DNA of 64,000 bases. Source: JANMGV01 sp037440405 (lineage in GTDB: Bacteria; Planctomycetota; Planctomycetia; Pirellulales; Pirellulaceae). The position numbers and the translations under genes are program-made. The stretch lies in assembly GCA_037440405.1 (NCBI GenBank), contig JBBIUE010000018.1, positions 5,069 to 69,068 on the forward strand, read 5' to 3'. Under the pieces are notes generated by a model. The model was given only the letters and a program-made list of their open reading frames with translations. It was not told where the DNA came from and did not search any database. This document shows, piece by piece, positions 51,338-60,800 of the stretch. Each line of letters begins with the position of its first letter. Within the stretch, counting starts at the first letter, position 1.

Positions 51338-52510
51338 TTAAGAAGCCTTCCCAGTTGATGATGGATTCGTGTTCATTTCAGTGGTTGGATGTTCCCAAAT
51401 GGGAAGCAATGATTCATCGAGCTTTGCAACCCATTCGTCGAGGCAACTCGACAATTGGGCGGCACAACCTCGATAGACTTCAATGGGACCTCCAAATGGG
51501 TCCGATATCTCTTGATTGCTGGCAATGGTAAAAGTTTTGGATGCGAGATGCGGCCAGCGAGACAGGATCGTTTGCCGATGGGAGTGGGTCATGGTCAAAA
51601 TCCAGTCGGCGCGGTCGATGAGCCGATGAGTGAGCTGCGTGCTCTCGTGACTGGTAAGATCGAGTCCCCGTTCCCGCATTGCGTAAATCGCCTCGCTTGA
51701 AGCCGGACTTCCGACCGACGCCGATGTGCCTGCCGAGTAAACAGCGATGGGACTGACGCTACTTCGAGACCAAGCGTTGGGGAACTTCTTTTTGAGTTTG
51801 CTCTCTAGCAAAACTTGTGCCATCGGCGATCTGCATGTGTTTCCAGTACATACTAAGAGGATGACGAATTGAGCCAACTCGTGGATCGACTCCCAAGATG
51901 CATTGCCACGTCGAAGAACACGACACAATCGATCGTCGACTCGGATTAGTGTGCATTCTCCCTGCAATTGTGTTGGGCCGTCATCGACGATCACTTTCAT
52001 TGGTAGATGCCGATTTGGCTCGATTCGCAGAAGTGGCTTGCCGTCTGCAGTCTTCGCGGGAGCGAGTAACAATGGGCCGGCTAACATGCTCGCTGCTTGC
52101 AATGCGGCTTCATGCTGCGGCATTCGAAGTCGAATGGATGCTCGTCCGTCCAGCCAGCTTCTGATGGGTTCTTGAAAACAGTCATGAGTCGCGCCCCCAC
52201 CTCCAGGTAGCTCGACGATGACACTTCCAGGAAAACCGTATTCAATAATTCGTTTGGCGACCGGAGACAACTCCGGAAAAAAGTCGCTCGCCTCCGATGC
52301 TGACCGGAGCATGAGAGCCTCCTGCTCACCAATGTTTCGGCAGTAGTTGTCCAATCGCTGGACCGCGTTAAAATTCGTCGAGCTGGCTGCAATTTCATAG
52401 GTCGATTCCGTCGGAAATCCGACCAAGTTCCCTTCGACGAGCGCTTGCACGGAAAGATGCACGACGTCACGAAGATCCTCCGAACGCCGCCAATCAAGTA
52501 CCGTGACCAT
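51338..52510 (-). CDS. YrdC-like domain fused to low-molecular-weight phosphatase of YwlE (arginine phosphatase) type
   Basis: 390 residues from the ATG at 52510; a TTG 42 bases upstream is an alternative. Residues about 10-205 resemble YrdC/Sua5 (VQALVEGNLVGFPTESTYEI...GFPGSVIVELPG...IRLRMPQH...GPLLLAPAKTADG). Residues about 212-375 are an LMW-PTP: C221TGNTCR227SPMA, SAGTSASVGSPAS, ADWILTMTHSHRQTI and acid Asp337 in SDPFGGPIEVY. The Thr225 inside CTGNTCR, with MTHxHxxxI and DPFGG, matches YwlE, where Thr at this place gives specificity for phosphoarginine. Typical tyrosine phosphatases have Ile or a similar residue there. The YrdC half lacks the KGRP and SAN motifs, so threonylcarbamoyl-AMP synthase activity is doubtful. 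It is the first gene of the rpiB-nfo-waaA run. Confidence 0.85.
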   Translation of the reverse strand: MVTVLDWRRSEDLRDVVHLSVQALVEGNLVGFPTESTYEIAASSTNFNAVQRLDNYCRNIGEQEALMLRSASEASDFFPELSPVAKRIIEYGFPGSVIVELPGGGGATHDCFQEPIRSWLDGRASIRLRMPQHEAALQAASMLAGPLLLAPAKTADGKPLLRIEPNRHLPMKVIVDDGPTQLQGECTLIRVDDRLCRVLRRGNASWESIHELAQFVILLVCTGNTCRSPMAQVLLESKLKKKFPNAWSRSSVSPIAVYSAGTSASVGSPASSEAIYAMRERGLDLTSHESTQLTHRLIDRADWILTMTHSHRQTILSRWPHLASKTFTIASNQEISDPFGGPIEVYRGCAAQLSSCLDEWVAKLDESLLPIWEHPTTEMNTNPSSTGKAS

Positions 52511-52649
52511 GTGTTGTAAAATCCGTTCGGAATCAAATCGGTTAAAATACAAGCCATATCGTATCGTGGAAGCTGGACTTTCGACAAGCTGGAGTTCGTC
52601 CCAAATGCTGCCAAACCTAACGGATTCGTGCCATCGAAGATTCCCTTGA

Positions 52650-53618
52650 ATGAATCGACGCGCGTTTTTGAGAAGTTCATCCCGATCAGCAGCGAAGTTG
52701 ATAGCGTCCGTTCACAGTCTAACGACTAGCTGCGCGGGACCCGCACGACCGAATCCTAGCGATCCTCGACTCGAGCGAATTTGGGGTCAGCGCGGGCTTA
52801 ATGACGGGCGGTTTCAGAAGCCTCGCGCGATTGCCATCAATGATCGTGATGAGCTATTCATCGTCGACATGACCGGACGCGTTCAGGTCTTCGACAAGTT
52901 CGGAACGTTCCTGCGACTCTGGAAGACCCCGGAGATCATCAGCGGAAAACCGACGGGACTCGGCGTCGATCGATCTGGAGATGTTATGGTCGCCGATACC
53001 CACTACTATCGGGTCCTCTTCTACAAAAGCACGGGTGAGCCTGTTCCTCAAAAGACTCTGGGTGGGACGAATGGTAAAGGGCCTGGTGAATTCGGCTTCG
53101 TTACCGATGCGGTCCAAGATCGACAAGGTAACTACTACGTATCCGAATACGGCGAGTTCGATCGCATCCAGAAGTTCACCAGCAATGGAGAATTTGTCTG
53201 CCAATTCGGTCGCCATGGTGACGCGCCTCTCGAATTCAATCGGCCTCAGGCCTTGTTCCTTGACAAACAAGATAACTTGTGGATTGCCGATGCCTGTAAT
53301 CACCGCGTCCAAGTGGTGCGATGCGAGACCGATAAGCCTGAACTGATTCAGATGTGGGGAACGGAAGGTCGCAATCCGGGAAAGCTGTATTACCCGTATG
53401 GATTATGGGTCGAAGACGATGAGACGGTCCTCATCAGCGAGTATGGTGGTTGCAGGGTGCAACGACTAAGTCAACGTGGAGAGCCGATCGATTCGTGGGG
53501 CGAGCCTGGTCGTGGTCCGAGCCAGCTTTTTCAACCCTGGTCGCTGGTGAAAGATTCGACCAAACGAGTTCACGTCTTGGACTCCAACAACCACCGCGTC
53601 CAGACTGTAAAAATCTAG
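52650..53618 (+). CDS. NHL-repeat beta-propeller protein with Tat-like or lipoprotein leader
   Basis: 322 residues. The N-terminus MNRRAFLRSSSRSAAKLIAS looks like a twin-arginine leader, and a Cys follows in LTTSCAG that could be lipidated. The rest is about six NHL repeats, for example RFQKPRAIAINDRDELFIVD, KPTGLGVDRSGDVMVAD, EFNRPQALFLDKQDNLWIAD and LFQPWSLVKDSTKRVHVLDS, each ending in an N/H-R-V-Q-x-F/V pattern. Such propellers bind proteins, or less often lipids or small molecules; many planctomycetes have them. It starts 139 bp from the divergent fusion gene. Its substrate and role are unknown. Confidence 0.85.
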   Translation: MNRRAFLRSSSRSAAKLIASVHSLTTSCAGPARPNPSDPRLERIWGQRGLNDGRFQKPRAIAINDRDELFIVDMTGRVQVFDKFGTFLRLWKTPEIISGKPTGLGVDRSGDVMVADTHYYRVLFYKSTGEPVPQKTLGGTNGKGPGEFGFVTDAVQDRQGNYYVSEYGEFDRIQKFTSNGEFVCQFGRHGDAPLEFNRPQALFLDKQDNLWIADACNHRVQVVRCETDKPELIQMWGTEGRNPGKLYYPYGLWVEDDETVLISEYGGCRVQRLSQRGEPIDSWGEPGRGPSQLFQPWSLVKDSTKRVHVLDSNNHRVQTVKI

Positions 53619-54009
53619 TGCTTGGTCGATTGCATCGAACCGAAGCAGCGGCCTGAGCCCAAATGCGTAATCTCCCCACCGAAATCCATTCCTCGGTGTG
53701 CCGATTCTAACGGCTCATCCAGGTTGTTGCGTCTAACCGAGCAATCGCTTCACCGATTCTCTTGATTCACCAGAGCGATCGTTGTTCCTGTCGCTACTTT
53801 GGTTCATTCGATGCGAGCATGACTCTGCACGCTTCTTCGCCGAATGCAGTATTAAATGCCACTTCAGCAATCGCATCGCTTCGATCTGGCTCATCGCGAG
53901 GAGGTTCCGACAACAGTAACCTGGGTTGCGTGGTTCTGCCGATTCAGTGACAATTTCTGGAACCAGGAACTTCATCCTTGTCAACGACTTTGTAGTAGGC
54001 ACCGAGTGT
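53619..54009 (+). other. Intergenic region before pckG
   Basis: No gene is supported. The pckG frame is open without a good start into this region back to about 53926. It presumably contains the pckG promoter; nothing else was seen. Confidence 0.35.
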
Positions 54010-55836
54010 ATGAACTCATCACTTAATGGATTATCGCCACCCACCACACAGGGCAAAGTATTAGAGTGGATCGAGTCCATCGCCCAATTGTGTGAGCCTG
54101 ACGATATTCACTGGTGTGAAGGTACGGATGAGGAATGGAATCGCTTATGCAATGAAATGGTGGAACGGGGTACGTTAGTCCGACTCAATTCCGAGAAGCA
54201 CCCGAATTCGTTTGCTGCGCGCAGTGCCCCTTCCGACGTCGCGCGGGTTGAGGAGCGAACCTTCATTTGCTCGAATCGGCAAATCGATGCTGGGCCGACG
54301 AACCACTGGCGTCCTCCCCAAGAGATGCGGCAACTGCTGAGAGAGAAGTTTCGAGGCTGCATGCATGGCCGCACGATGTACATCGTCCCATTTTGCATGG
54401 GACCTCTCGACAGCCCGTTGGCATTGGTCGGCATCGAGGTCACCGATTCGCCCTACGTCGTTGTCAGCATGAAGATCATGTGTCACACGGGGAGACGAGT
54501 GTGGGACAAACTTGCTTCTGACGCCAATTTTCTCCCTTGTGTTCACTCTGTTGGATACCCGTTAGAGCCCGGACAAGAAGATGTTGCATGGCCCTGCCAG
54601 CCACGCCAGGAAGACAAGTACATTGTTCATTTCCCGGAGGATCGCGAGATTTGGAGTTTCGGCAGCGGCTACGGTGGCAATGCGTTGCTCGGAAAGAAGT
54701 GCGTCGCGCTGCGGATCGCGAGCGTCATCGCGCGCGATCACCAATGGATGGCCGAGCACATGCTCATCATGGGGATCGAAGCTCCTGATGGTCGAAAGAC
54801 CTACATTACAGCGGCATTCCCAAGCGCCTGCGGAAAAACCAACTTGGCGATGATTCAGCCTCCACCGTCCATGGCGGAGCAGGGATGGAAAACCACACTG
54901 GTCGGCGATGACATCGCTTGGCTATGGCCGGGGACTTCTGGGAAACTTCACGCCATCAATCCTGAAACCGGCTTTTTTGGTGTCGCTCCCGGTACCTCGT
55001 GGAAATCGAATCCGAGTGCCATGCACGCCATGTCGAAAAATACTATTTTCACCAACGTCGCAACGACGCTCGATGGTTGTGTTTGGTGGGAGGGTCTCTC
55101 CGATCCGCCAGATAAATTAATCGACTGGACGGGCAATGTCTGGACTCCCAACTGCGGTCGCTTGGCAGCTCACCAGAATTCCCGTTTTACAGCTCCTGCG
55201 GAACAGTGCCCCAATATCGATCCGCGATGGCAAGACCCCGATGGTGTTCCCATCGACGCGATTGTCTTCGGAGGTCGTCGAACGACTACCATGCCCCTAA
55301 TCTTTCAGGCATTCGACTGGACGCATGGCGTCTTTCTCGGAGCGACGCAAAGCTCGGAAACAACTGCTGCGGCCGTAGGGAAAGTCGGGCAGGTGCGGCG
55401 CGATCCGATGGCCATGCTCCCATTCTGTGGTTACAACATGGGTGACTATTTCGGGCACTGGCTGGAGATGCGTAAGCACATCAAGCGTCTTCCCCGAATG
55501 TTTCACGTCAACTGGTTTCGGAAGAATGCAGCCGGGCAATTTCTATGGCCGGGCTTCCGCGAGAATCTGCGGGTGCTCGAATGGATCGTCAAACGTTGTC
55601 AGGGGAGAATTCCAGGCCATGAAACTCCCATCGGATGGATTCCCCGCTGGAACGATTTCAACACCGAAGGCCTAGATGAGTTTACAGAAGCCGACTTCGC
55701 TGCGGCAATGCAATTTGATCAGGAAGAATGGCTTGCCGAAATCAGTAGCCAGAACGACTTCGTCATCAAACTTTATCATTCGCTGCCGAAAGAGCTCATC
55801 TATCAGCGTGAACTCCTGATGGCACGGCTCGCTTGA
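54010..55836 (+). CDS. pckG: Phosphoenolpyruvate carboxykinase (GTP)
   Basis: 608 residues from the ATG at 54010, the usual length for the GTP type. In-frame extension upstream lacks similarity to the family. Diagnostic segments are FICSNRQIDAGPTNHW, the kinase-1 loop FPSACGKTNLAM (with the reactive Cys of the GTP enzymes), the kinase-2 site GDDIAWLWPG, and MLPFCGYNMGDYFGHWLEM. PckG converts oxaloacetate and GTP to phosphoenolpyruvate, CO2 and GDP, the first step of gluconeogenesis, in the cytosol. The next gene, a PilT-like ATPase, begins within or just after its stop; functional linkage is not expected. Confidence 0.96.
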   Translation: MNSSLNGLSPPTTQGKVLEWIESIAQLCEPDDIHWCEGTDEEWNRLCNEMVERGTLVRLNSEKHPNSFAARSAPSDVARVEERTFICSNRQIDAGPTNHWRPPQEMRQLLREKFRGCMHGRTMYIVPFCMGPLDSPLALVGIEVTDSPYVVVSMKIMCHTGRRVWDKLASDANFLPCVHSVGYPLEPGQEDVAWPCQPRQEDKYIVHFPEDREIWSFGSGYGGNALLGKKCVALRIASVIARDHQWMAEHMLIMGIEAPDGRKTYITAAFPSACGKTNLAMIQPPPSMAEQGWKTTLVGDDIAWLWPGTSGKLHAINPETGFFGVAPGTSWKSNPSAMHAMSKNTIFTNVATTLDGCVWWEGLSDPPDKLIDWTGNVWTPNCGRLAAHQNSRFTAPAEQCPNIDPRWQDPDGVPIDAIVFGGRRTTTMPLIFQAFDWTHGVFLGATQSSETTAAAVGKVGQVRRDPMAMLPFCGYNMGDYFGHWLEMRKHIKRLPRMFHVNWFRKNAAGQFLWPGFRENLRVLEWIVKRCQGRIPGHETPIGWIPRWNDFNTEGLDEFTEADFAAAMQFDQEEWLAEISSQNDFVIKLYHSLPKELIYQRELLMARLA

Positions 55837-55868
55837 GATTCACGGATAAAGCTTCTTACACGGCAGCA

Positions 55869-56966
55869 ATGATGATCAACGGTTCCAGGCATCCGCAAAC
55901 GAACGAATTAACAGCCTGGCTGCAACATGCGATCGAACGTGAAGCCTCGGATTTGCACTTGATGGCCGGATTTGCGCCGGTGATTCGTCGCCATGGCGAA
56001 TTAAAAGAGTTGGAAACGAAACCCGTTGACGCCGATCTCTTGCTTTCGGTATTGAAGAGAGAATTACACGAAAAGGAATGGATTCGATTCCAGTCCGAGT
56101 TGAATCTGGACTTTTCCATGGACCTGCATTCCAACGATCGATGGTGGCGTTGTCGGGTCAATCTTTTCTTCGCCAATAAGTCGATCGGAGCATGCTTGCG
56201 ATTGATTCCCAATCACGTTCCCTCACTTGAATGGTGTGGTTTACCAAGAAACGTTCTTTCGAAGTGTACATCACTCCAAGACGGACTGGTCATTGTAAGC
56301 GGCGCGACCGGTTCGGGAAAATCAACCACACTTGCCGTACTCATTCAGAATTTCCTCAAACGAGGCAATTGCCGCGTCATCACCATCGAGGAACCGATTG
56401 AGTTCATCTACGAATCCAGTCCTTCAACTTTGGTCTCGCAGCGCGAGGTCGGTATCGATGTCCGGTCGTTCGCAGAAGGTCTAAAGTATGGACTTCGACA
56501 GGACCCGGACATCATCATGGTCGGCGAAATTCGCGATCGCGAGACGGCTCAGATGGCGATCAGTGCCGCTGAAACCGGCCATCTCGTGCTCAGCACCCTT
56601 CATACTCGCGATACCAAAGGTGTGCTTTCTCGCTTGTGTGATTTTTTTCCAATCGACGCGCAGCGAGAGATTCGATCACAACTCGCAATGAGTTTGCGTT
56701 GCGTCATCGGTCAGCGACTGCTGCCAAGTGTGGAGTCGGGAAGCAAACGTGCCCTAGCCGTTGAGTTCCTCTGGAATTCCAATGCAATCGCAAGCTCGAT
56801 TCGACTCGGTAAGTTTGAAGCCATCGACAATACGATTCTTACCAGCCGCGACGAAGGTATGATTTCCTTCGATGAATCGATTCGCAGTTTGTTGCGCGAA
56901 GGGTTCATTTCGAGATCCGTCGCGGAAAGCAACGTCTCGGATACAGCGTTCTTGGCTCGATGGTGA
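55869..56966 (+). CDS. PilT/GspE-family secretion or twitching ATPase
   Basis: 365 residues from the first of two ATGs at 55869. A TTG at 55833 overlaps the pckG stop as TTGA and could give 12 more residues. The N-terminal domain has EREASDLHLMAGFAPVIRRHGEL, the PilT-like PAS region. The ATPase core has Walker A GATGSGKSTT, the Asp box VITIEEPIEF, Walker B DPDIIMVGEIRD, and the His box ETGHLVLSTLHTRDT. PilT-type ATPases drive retraction of type IV pili. No pilin or PilC genes lie nearby, so it could also serve another type IV pilus-like system. The end ESNVSDTAFLARW is unremarkable. Confidence 0.9.
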   Translation: MMINGSRHPQTNELTAWLQHAIEREASDLHLMAGFAPVIRRHGELKELETKPVDADLLLSVLKRELHEKEWIRFQSELNLDFSMDLHSNDRWWRCRVNLFFANKSIGACLRLIPNHVPSLEWCGLPRNVLSKCTSLQDGLVIVSGATGSGKSTTLAVLIQNFLKRGNCRVITIEEPIEFIYESSPSTLVSQREVGIDVRSFAEGLKYGLRQDPDIIMVGEIRDRETAQMAISAAETGHLVLSTLHTRDTKGVLSRLCDFFPIDAQREIRSQLAMSLRCVIGQRLLPSVESGSKRALAVEFLWNSNAIASSIRLGKFEAIDNTILTSRDEGMISFDESIRSLLREGFISRSVAESNVSDTAFLARW

Positions 56967-57013
56967 GACTTTCGAAAGACCAAAGTGGCACCTCGAACAG
57001 AGTTTTCATCCTG

Positions 57014-57706
57014 CTACGACTTCACTACCATGCACTGGGTCGATGGGAGATCAATGATCCGCTCTGGTTTGTCAGCAAAGAATTCATGGAACGCTTGCTC
57101 GACTCCGGCCAGCAAACCGTAATCGTGTGAAACCATAATGCCGCCAGGGACCATTCGGGGATAGAAGTATTCCAAACAAGCCTTCGTGCCTTCGTACAGA
57201 TCAACGTCGAAATGAGCAAAGCAATAACTTTGCTCGGGCACATCCTTCGCGGAATCCGGAAAAACTCCCTTGTAATATTGAAGGTTATCGAAGCCTTTCA
57301 AGTAAGCTTGAACGTTTTCAAGGGAACACGAATATTGATGCTCGCGATGAACCTCACGATCCGCTTCGGTAGCTGGAGGAAGACCTTCGAAGGTATCGAA
57401 CAGTAAGAAGAGCTTGTCACCTTTGACTTGGCTGATCAGTTTCGCCGAGCCACCCCGATAAACGCCGACTTCCGCCATAGCCCCCGGCAAAGTGCTCTGA
57501 GCGCGGGCAATGGAATAAATGAGATACTGCTCCCACGCACTCAACAACGATCGCTTATCGTTGTAGATTCCCCAAATCTGTTCGACGATCTTCGGGTCTT
57601 TTCGAGCTTTCAACGCAGAGAGTTGCATCCGAGACCAAAGTCGCAGCGTAAACTGCTCGATCCAACCACCACCTAGCTTCTGCACGGATCGATTTTTCAG
57701 CCACAT
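57014..57706 (-). CDS. TylF/MycF-like class I SAM-dependent methyltransferase
   Basis: 230 residues. The family pattern is clear: AMAEVGVYRGGSAKLISQ (SAM motif I), LFLLFDTFEGLP, VFPDSAKDVPEQSYCFAHFDVDLYEGTKACLEYFYP (the conserved D-x-D-L-Y segment binding Mg2+), and GGIMVSHDYGLLAGVEQAFHEFF. TylF/MycF proteins are sugar O-methyltransferases of macrolide pathways. Here no antibiotic pathway is near, and the family is widespread among polysaccharide and lipid-sugar modifying enzymes. The gene is convergent with the PilT-like gene (47 bp apart) and follows the large ATPase gene's 3' end at 163 bp. Confidence 0.85.
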   Translation of the reverse strand: MWLKNRSVQKLGGGWIEQFTLRLWSRMQLSALKARKDPKIVEQIWGIYNDKRSLLSAWEQYLIYSIARAQSTLPGAMAEVGVYRGGSAKLISQVKGDKLFLLFDTFEGLPPATEADREVHREHQYSCSLENVQAYLKGFDNLQYYKGVFPDSAKDVPEQSYCFAHFDVDLYEGTKACLEYFYPRMVPGGIMVSHDYGLLAGVEQAFHEFFADKPERIIDLPSTQCMVVKS

Positions 57707-57868
57707 ACTTTAGTCCCGCTCATGGGATCAACGGACTCGGAAATGCCACTACGTAACCGTCCCGAACTCTAGAATGAATCTTCCGCAGTCCTGGGACCGT
57801 CGAGCATCGTTCCAAAGCATTTTGGCAAGGGAACGAAACCAACTGGTGGGAAGTACGAATTCTGACGA

Positions 57869-60800
57869 TTAAGCAGCCCGAATCGTCCTTGCATGCTGAG
57901 CCCAGGAAATCCAGTTCACAACTTCATCACGGCCGGGCGGTGGACTGTTTCGAAGGATGCGTTGGCCAACCATCGAGCGACTGACCTGAAGCACTTTCGC
58001 CAACAGAACATCGGGATCGGAGCCACTGAGTGACTGGACGTCGAACACGTTGGCAGCAACCAAAAGCTGAGCGTCATGTCCCCGAAGATTCGGTACGCTG
58101 CATACGAATGTCGCCTGTTGTTGCCAGCGAGCAATCTCATCTTCGGAAACGCGAGGATGATTCAATCGAACTGCCAAATCTTGAGCACTCGTCGATAGCA
58201 AATCTCGAACCTTATGGACTCCGATGGCCATCAGCTTGTCCGCTGTCACCGAACCGATGCTGGGAGCGTCGACGATTGGGCTGTCCAGATCCAAGTAGAA
58301 CCGAAGCGCTCCAGAACCGCTCGATTGCACCTCCGGCGAGCGAGAATTCATGCGGACCACACCATTCCCTGAGTTGCTGACGCGAGCATTGGAACGACTG
58401 CGTCTGGTCGTTTTGCGTCGCCGTTTGGTGATTGAGCCGGTGGAGGAACTTGTCGATCGACGGCGCCCGATGCTGCCGGCGCCTTGCTCCGTAGCGGCCG
58501 AATTCGACGAGGAACGGCCAGCGGCAAACGTTTCGAAATTCCCAGGCCCCGTTCGGCCAACACGCGAACTTTCTGTAGTCCGAAACCGAACAGAATCACT
58601 ATACAAGTCAATCCGATCCGGTGACGATGTGACGGCATAGTCCGAGAAGACTTTGCTCGTATCTCGACCAGAGGTGGATAACCAACGTTGCATCCTCGCC
58701 AGTTCGTACCGCGATGCTGTCGCCATGATCGCTCGCCCTCGAGAAGTCATCAGGAATGTCTCAACGCGAAGTAACAAATCTCGAGGATCCGTTCGACGCA
58801 CCAATCGTGGTGAATGGAATCCACAACCGACCAGGACTCGGGCATCAAATGGTCGAAGATTGGGTACATGACAAAGCAGATCGCACTCAGCTTGCCAATC
58901 GCGAATCGAATCTGCTCGGATGGCCAAATCGGAAAACCAAGCCGATAACTCTCGGGGATCGATTTCCATGAACTGACCGACTTCTTCGATACCGTGTTGG
59001 TAAAGGATGGACCGAGCGGCTTCCGGAATGCTCGGTGCACTTTCCAAGGGACTGCGAAGCGTTAGATAGAATTGTGACTTTGGCTGAACTTCGCGACGTG
59101 CAATCGGTGGAACAGGCGCAGGAGCAACATCGCCTTCCTGCTCGTTTGCAATTGCCTGCAAGTGCTGATTGACGTCCTGCCAATTTGTTCCGTTCCGTGG
59201 GCGTTCAACAACCGTGGGGAACTCAATCGGTGCCAGGAGCCGCTGATACTTAACTGGATTGAGAGCCTGGTAAGGTTGCAGATGGCAGATGCCGCCGTGG
59301 ACAGCAGCAACGCGTTCGGCCACAAGCTCATCGCGAGTCATCAGCAGGACTTGGTGCCCGCGCTGACAGAATCGATCCAATACCTCGATCACACGGTCCA
59401 GTAAATCGCCATCATACGATTCGAAGGCATTATCAAGGATGAGCGGCAAATTGCAAATCTTGCTCGTCGCAGCCAAATCGACGATCGCTAAACGTAGTGC
59501 CAATTCAACCAATTGTCGCTCTTGCCTCGATGACGCATGGAGTCCTGAACTCCGGCGATCGTTCTGATCTTGGCAACAATCCACGCATCGGCGGTTATTG
59601 CGACCATCGCGAGCCCAATGCGGCAGATTCATGACGGTCCCGCCCGTCAATTCAGCTAGATAACTTTCTGCCAAAGGAGTCAGCGTCTGTTCCAGCCGCT
59701 CGCGGTGGATGACGGGTTCCGTCCGAATGGTTCGCTCGCGTGCAGGCTTCCATACGGCCAACCTCTCTTCGACCCGACGCAATTGATCCTCGAGGCACGC
59801 CTTGTCCCGAACCAAAGTCGCCGACGAGCAGACGGGAGACCCAGCAGCGGCAAAGCTCCAGTCGGCTCTCGCCAGAAGCTCACGTTCGACAATTTGACGG
59901 CGAGCGCGCACGCGCTCGAGTTCCATCTGTGCTTCGCTGGTCCAGGTGTGGCCGCTGCGTAGCGGGGCGGATGGTTCGAAGGAGGTCGGCGTGTACGCTC
60001 CCTGCACGGCTTCACGCATTGCCGAACTGTCAGCGATCAGGGCTACAAGCAGTTTCCGATTCTCCGTTTCACGATGAATCGAATCCGCAATAGCTGCCGC
60101 CTGCCCTCTCAACTTGCTTACCAGTTCATTCAAGTGTTCGACCGAACTTCGAAGATCATTTGCAGAAAGCTTAGCTCGCGCCACTCGGATCGTCTCAAGG
60201 CAACTCGATAAGTCGAGAAAGAACGTAGGCGCCGTAGGAGCGTTCGCTGCCTGTAGGCCTACGCTCTGTTGCGTCTGCAAGAATGTCTCAAGCTGAATCA
60301 GGTAGCGATCGATCCGCTCCGTTAGCGTTCGCGTCCCTTCCAAGTACCCTCCAAGATAAGTCGTCGTACCATTCCAAGGTAGCATGGCCATCAAACTTTC
60401 CAGACCCGCAATCTGACGCTGCCATTCGGGAAGTGTCTGCGATAATTGCTGCAGCATTTTCTCGATCCGGTCCAACTGGCCACGTCGGTCTGAGTGCTCA
60501 TGTCGATTGGATGCCTCGAACGTGCGACGATCGGAAGGCTTGGATGAGTAAGGTTCAGCGTCGTATCCGGAGATCGAACGCAGCAACTCGGATTCGCGAG
60601 CCGTTAACCATTCAAGTTCGGCCCGCAGTTCTTGACGTCGGTGATCGGCGGCCTTGTCAGCATCGTGCATCGAAGTGCGCGACATCTTGATCCGACGATC
60701 GATTTCATCAAGCTGCAACAGTATCTGCGCTTTCTCTCGTTCCCAGTACGAGCGATGTGGTTGATCGGAGATGCGTTCGGTGACGTCGGTACGGGGATCA

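Noticed and set aside
51338..52510. Annotation as a working threonylcarbamoyl-AMP synthase
   Set aside because: The KGRP and SAN motifs needed for activity are missing from the YrdC-like half.
57014..57706. Antibiotic (macrolide-like) biosynthetic cluster around the TylF-like methyltransferase
   Set aside because: No polyketide, glycosyltransferase or peptide synthetase genes lie nearby; TylF-like enzymes occur in many other pathways.
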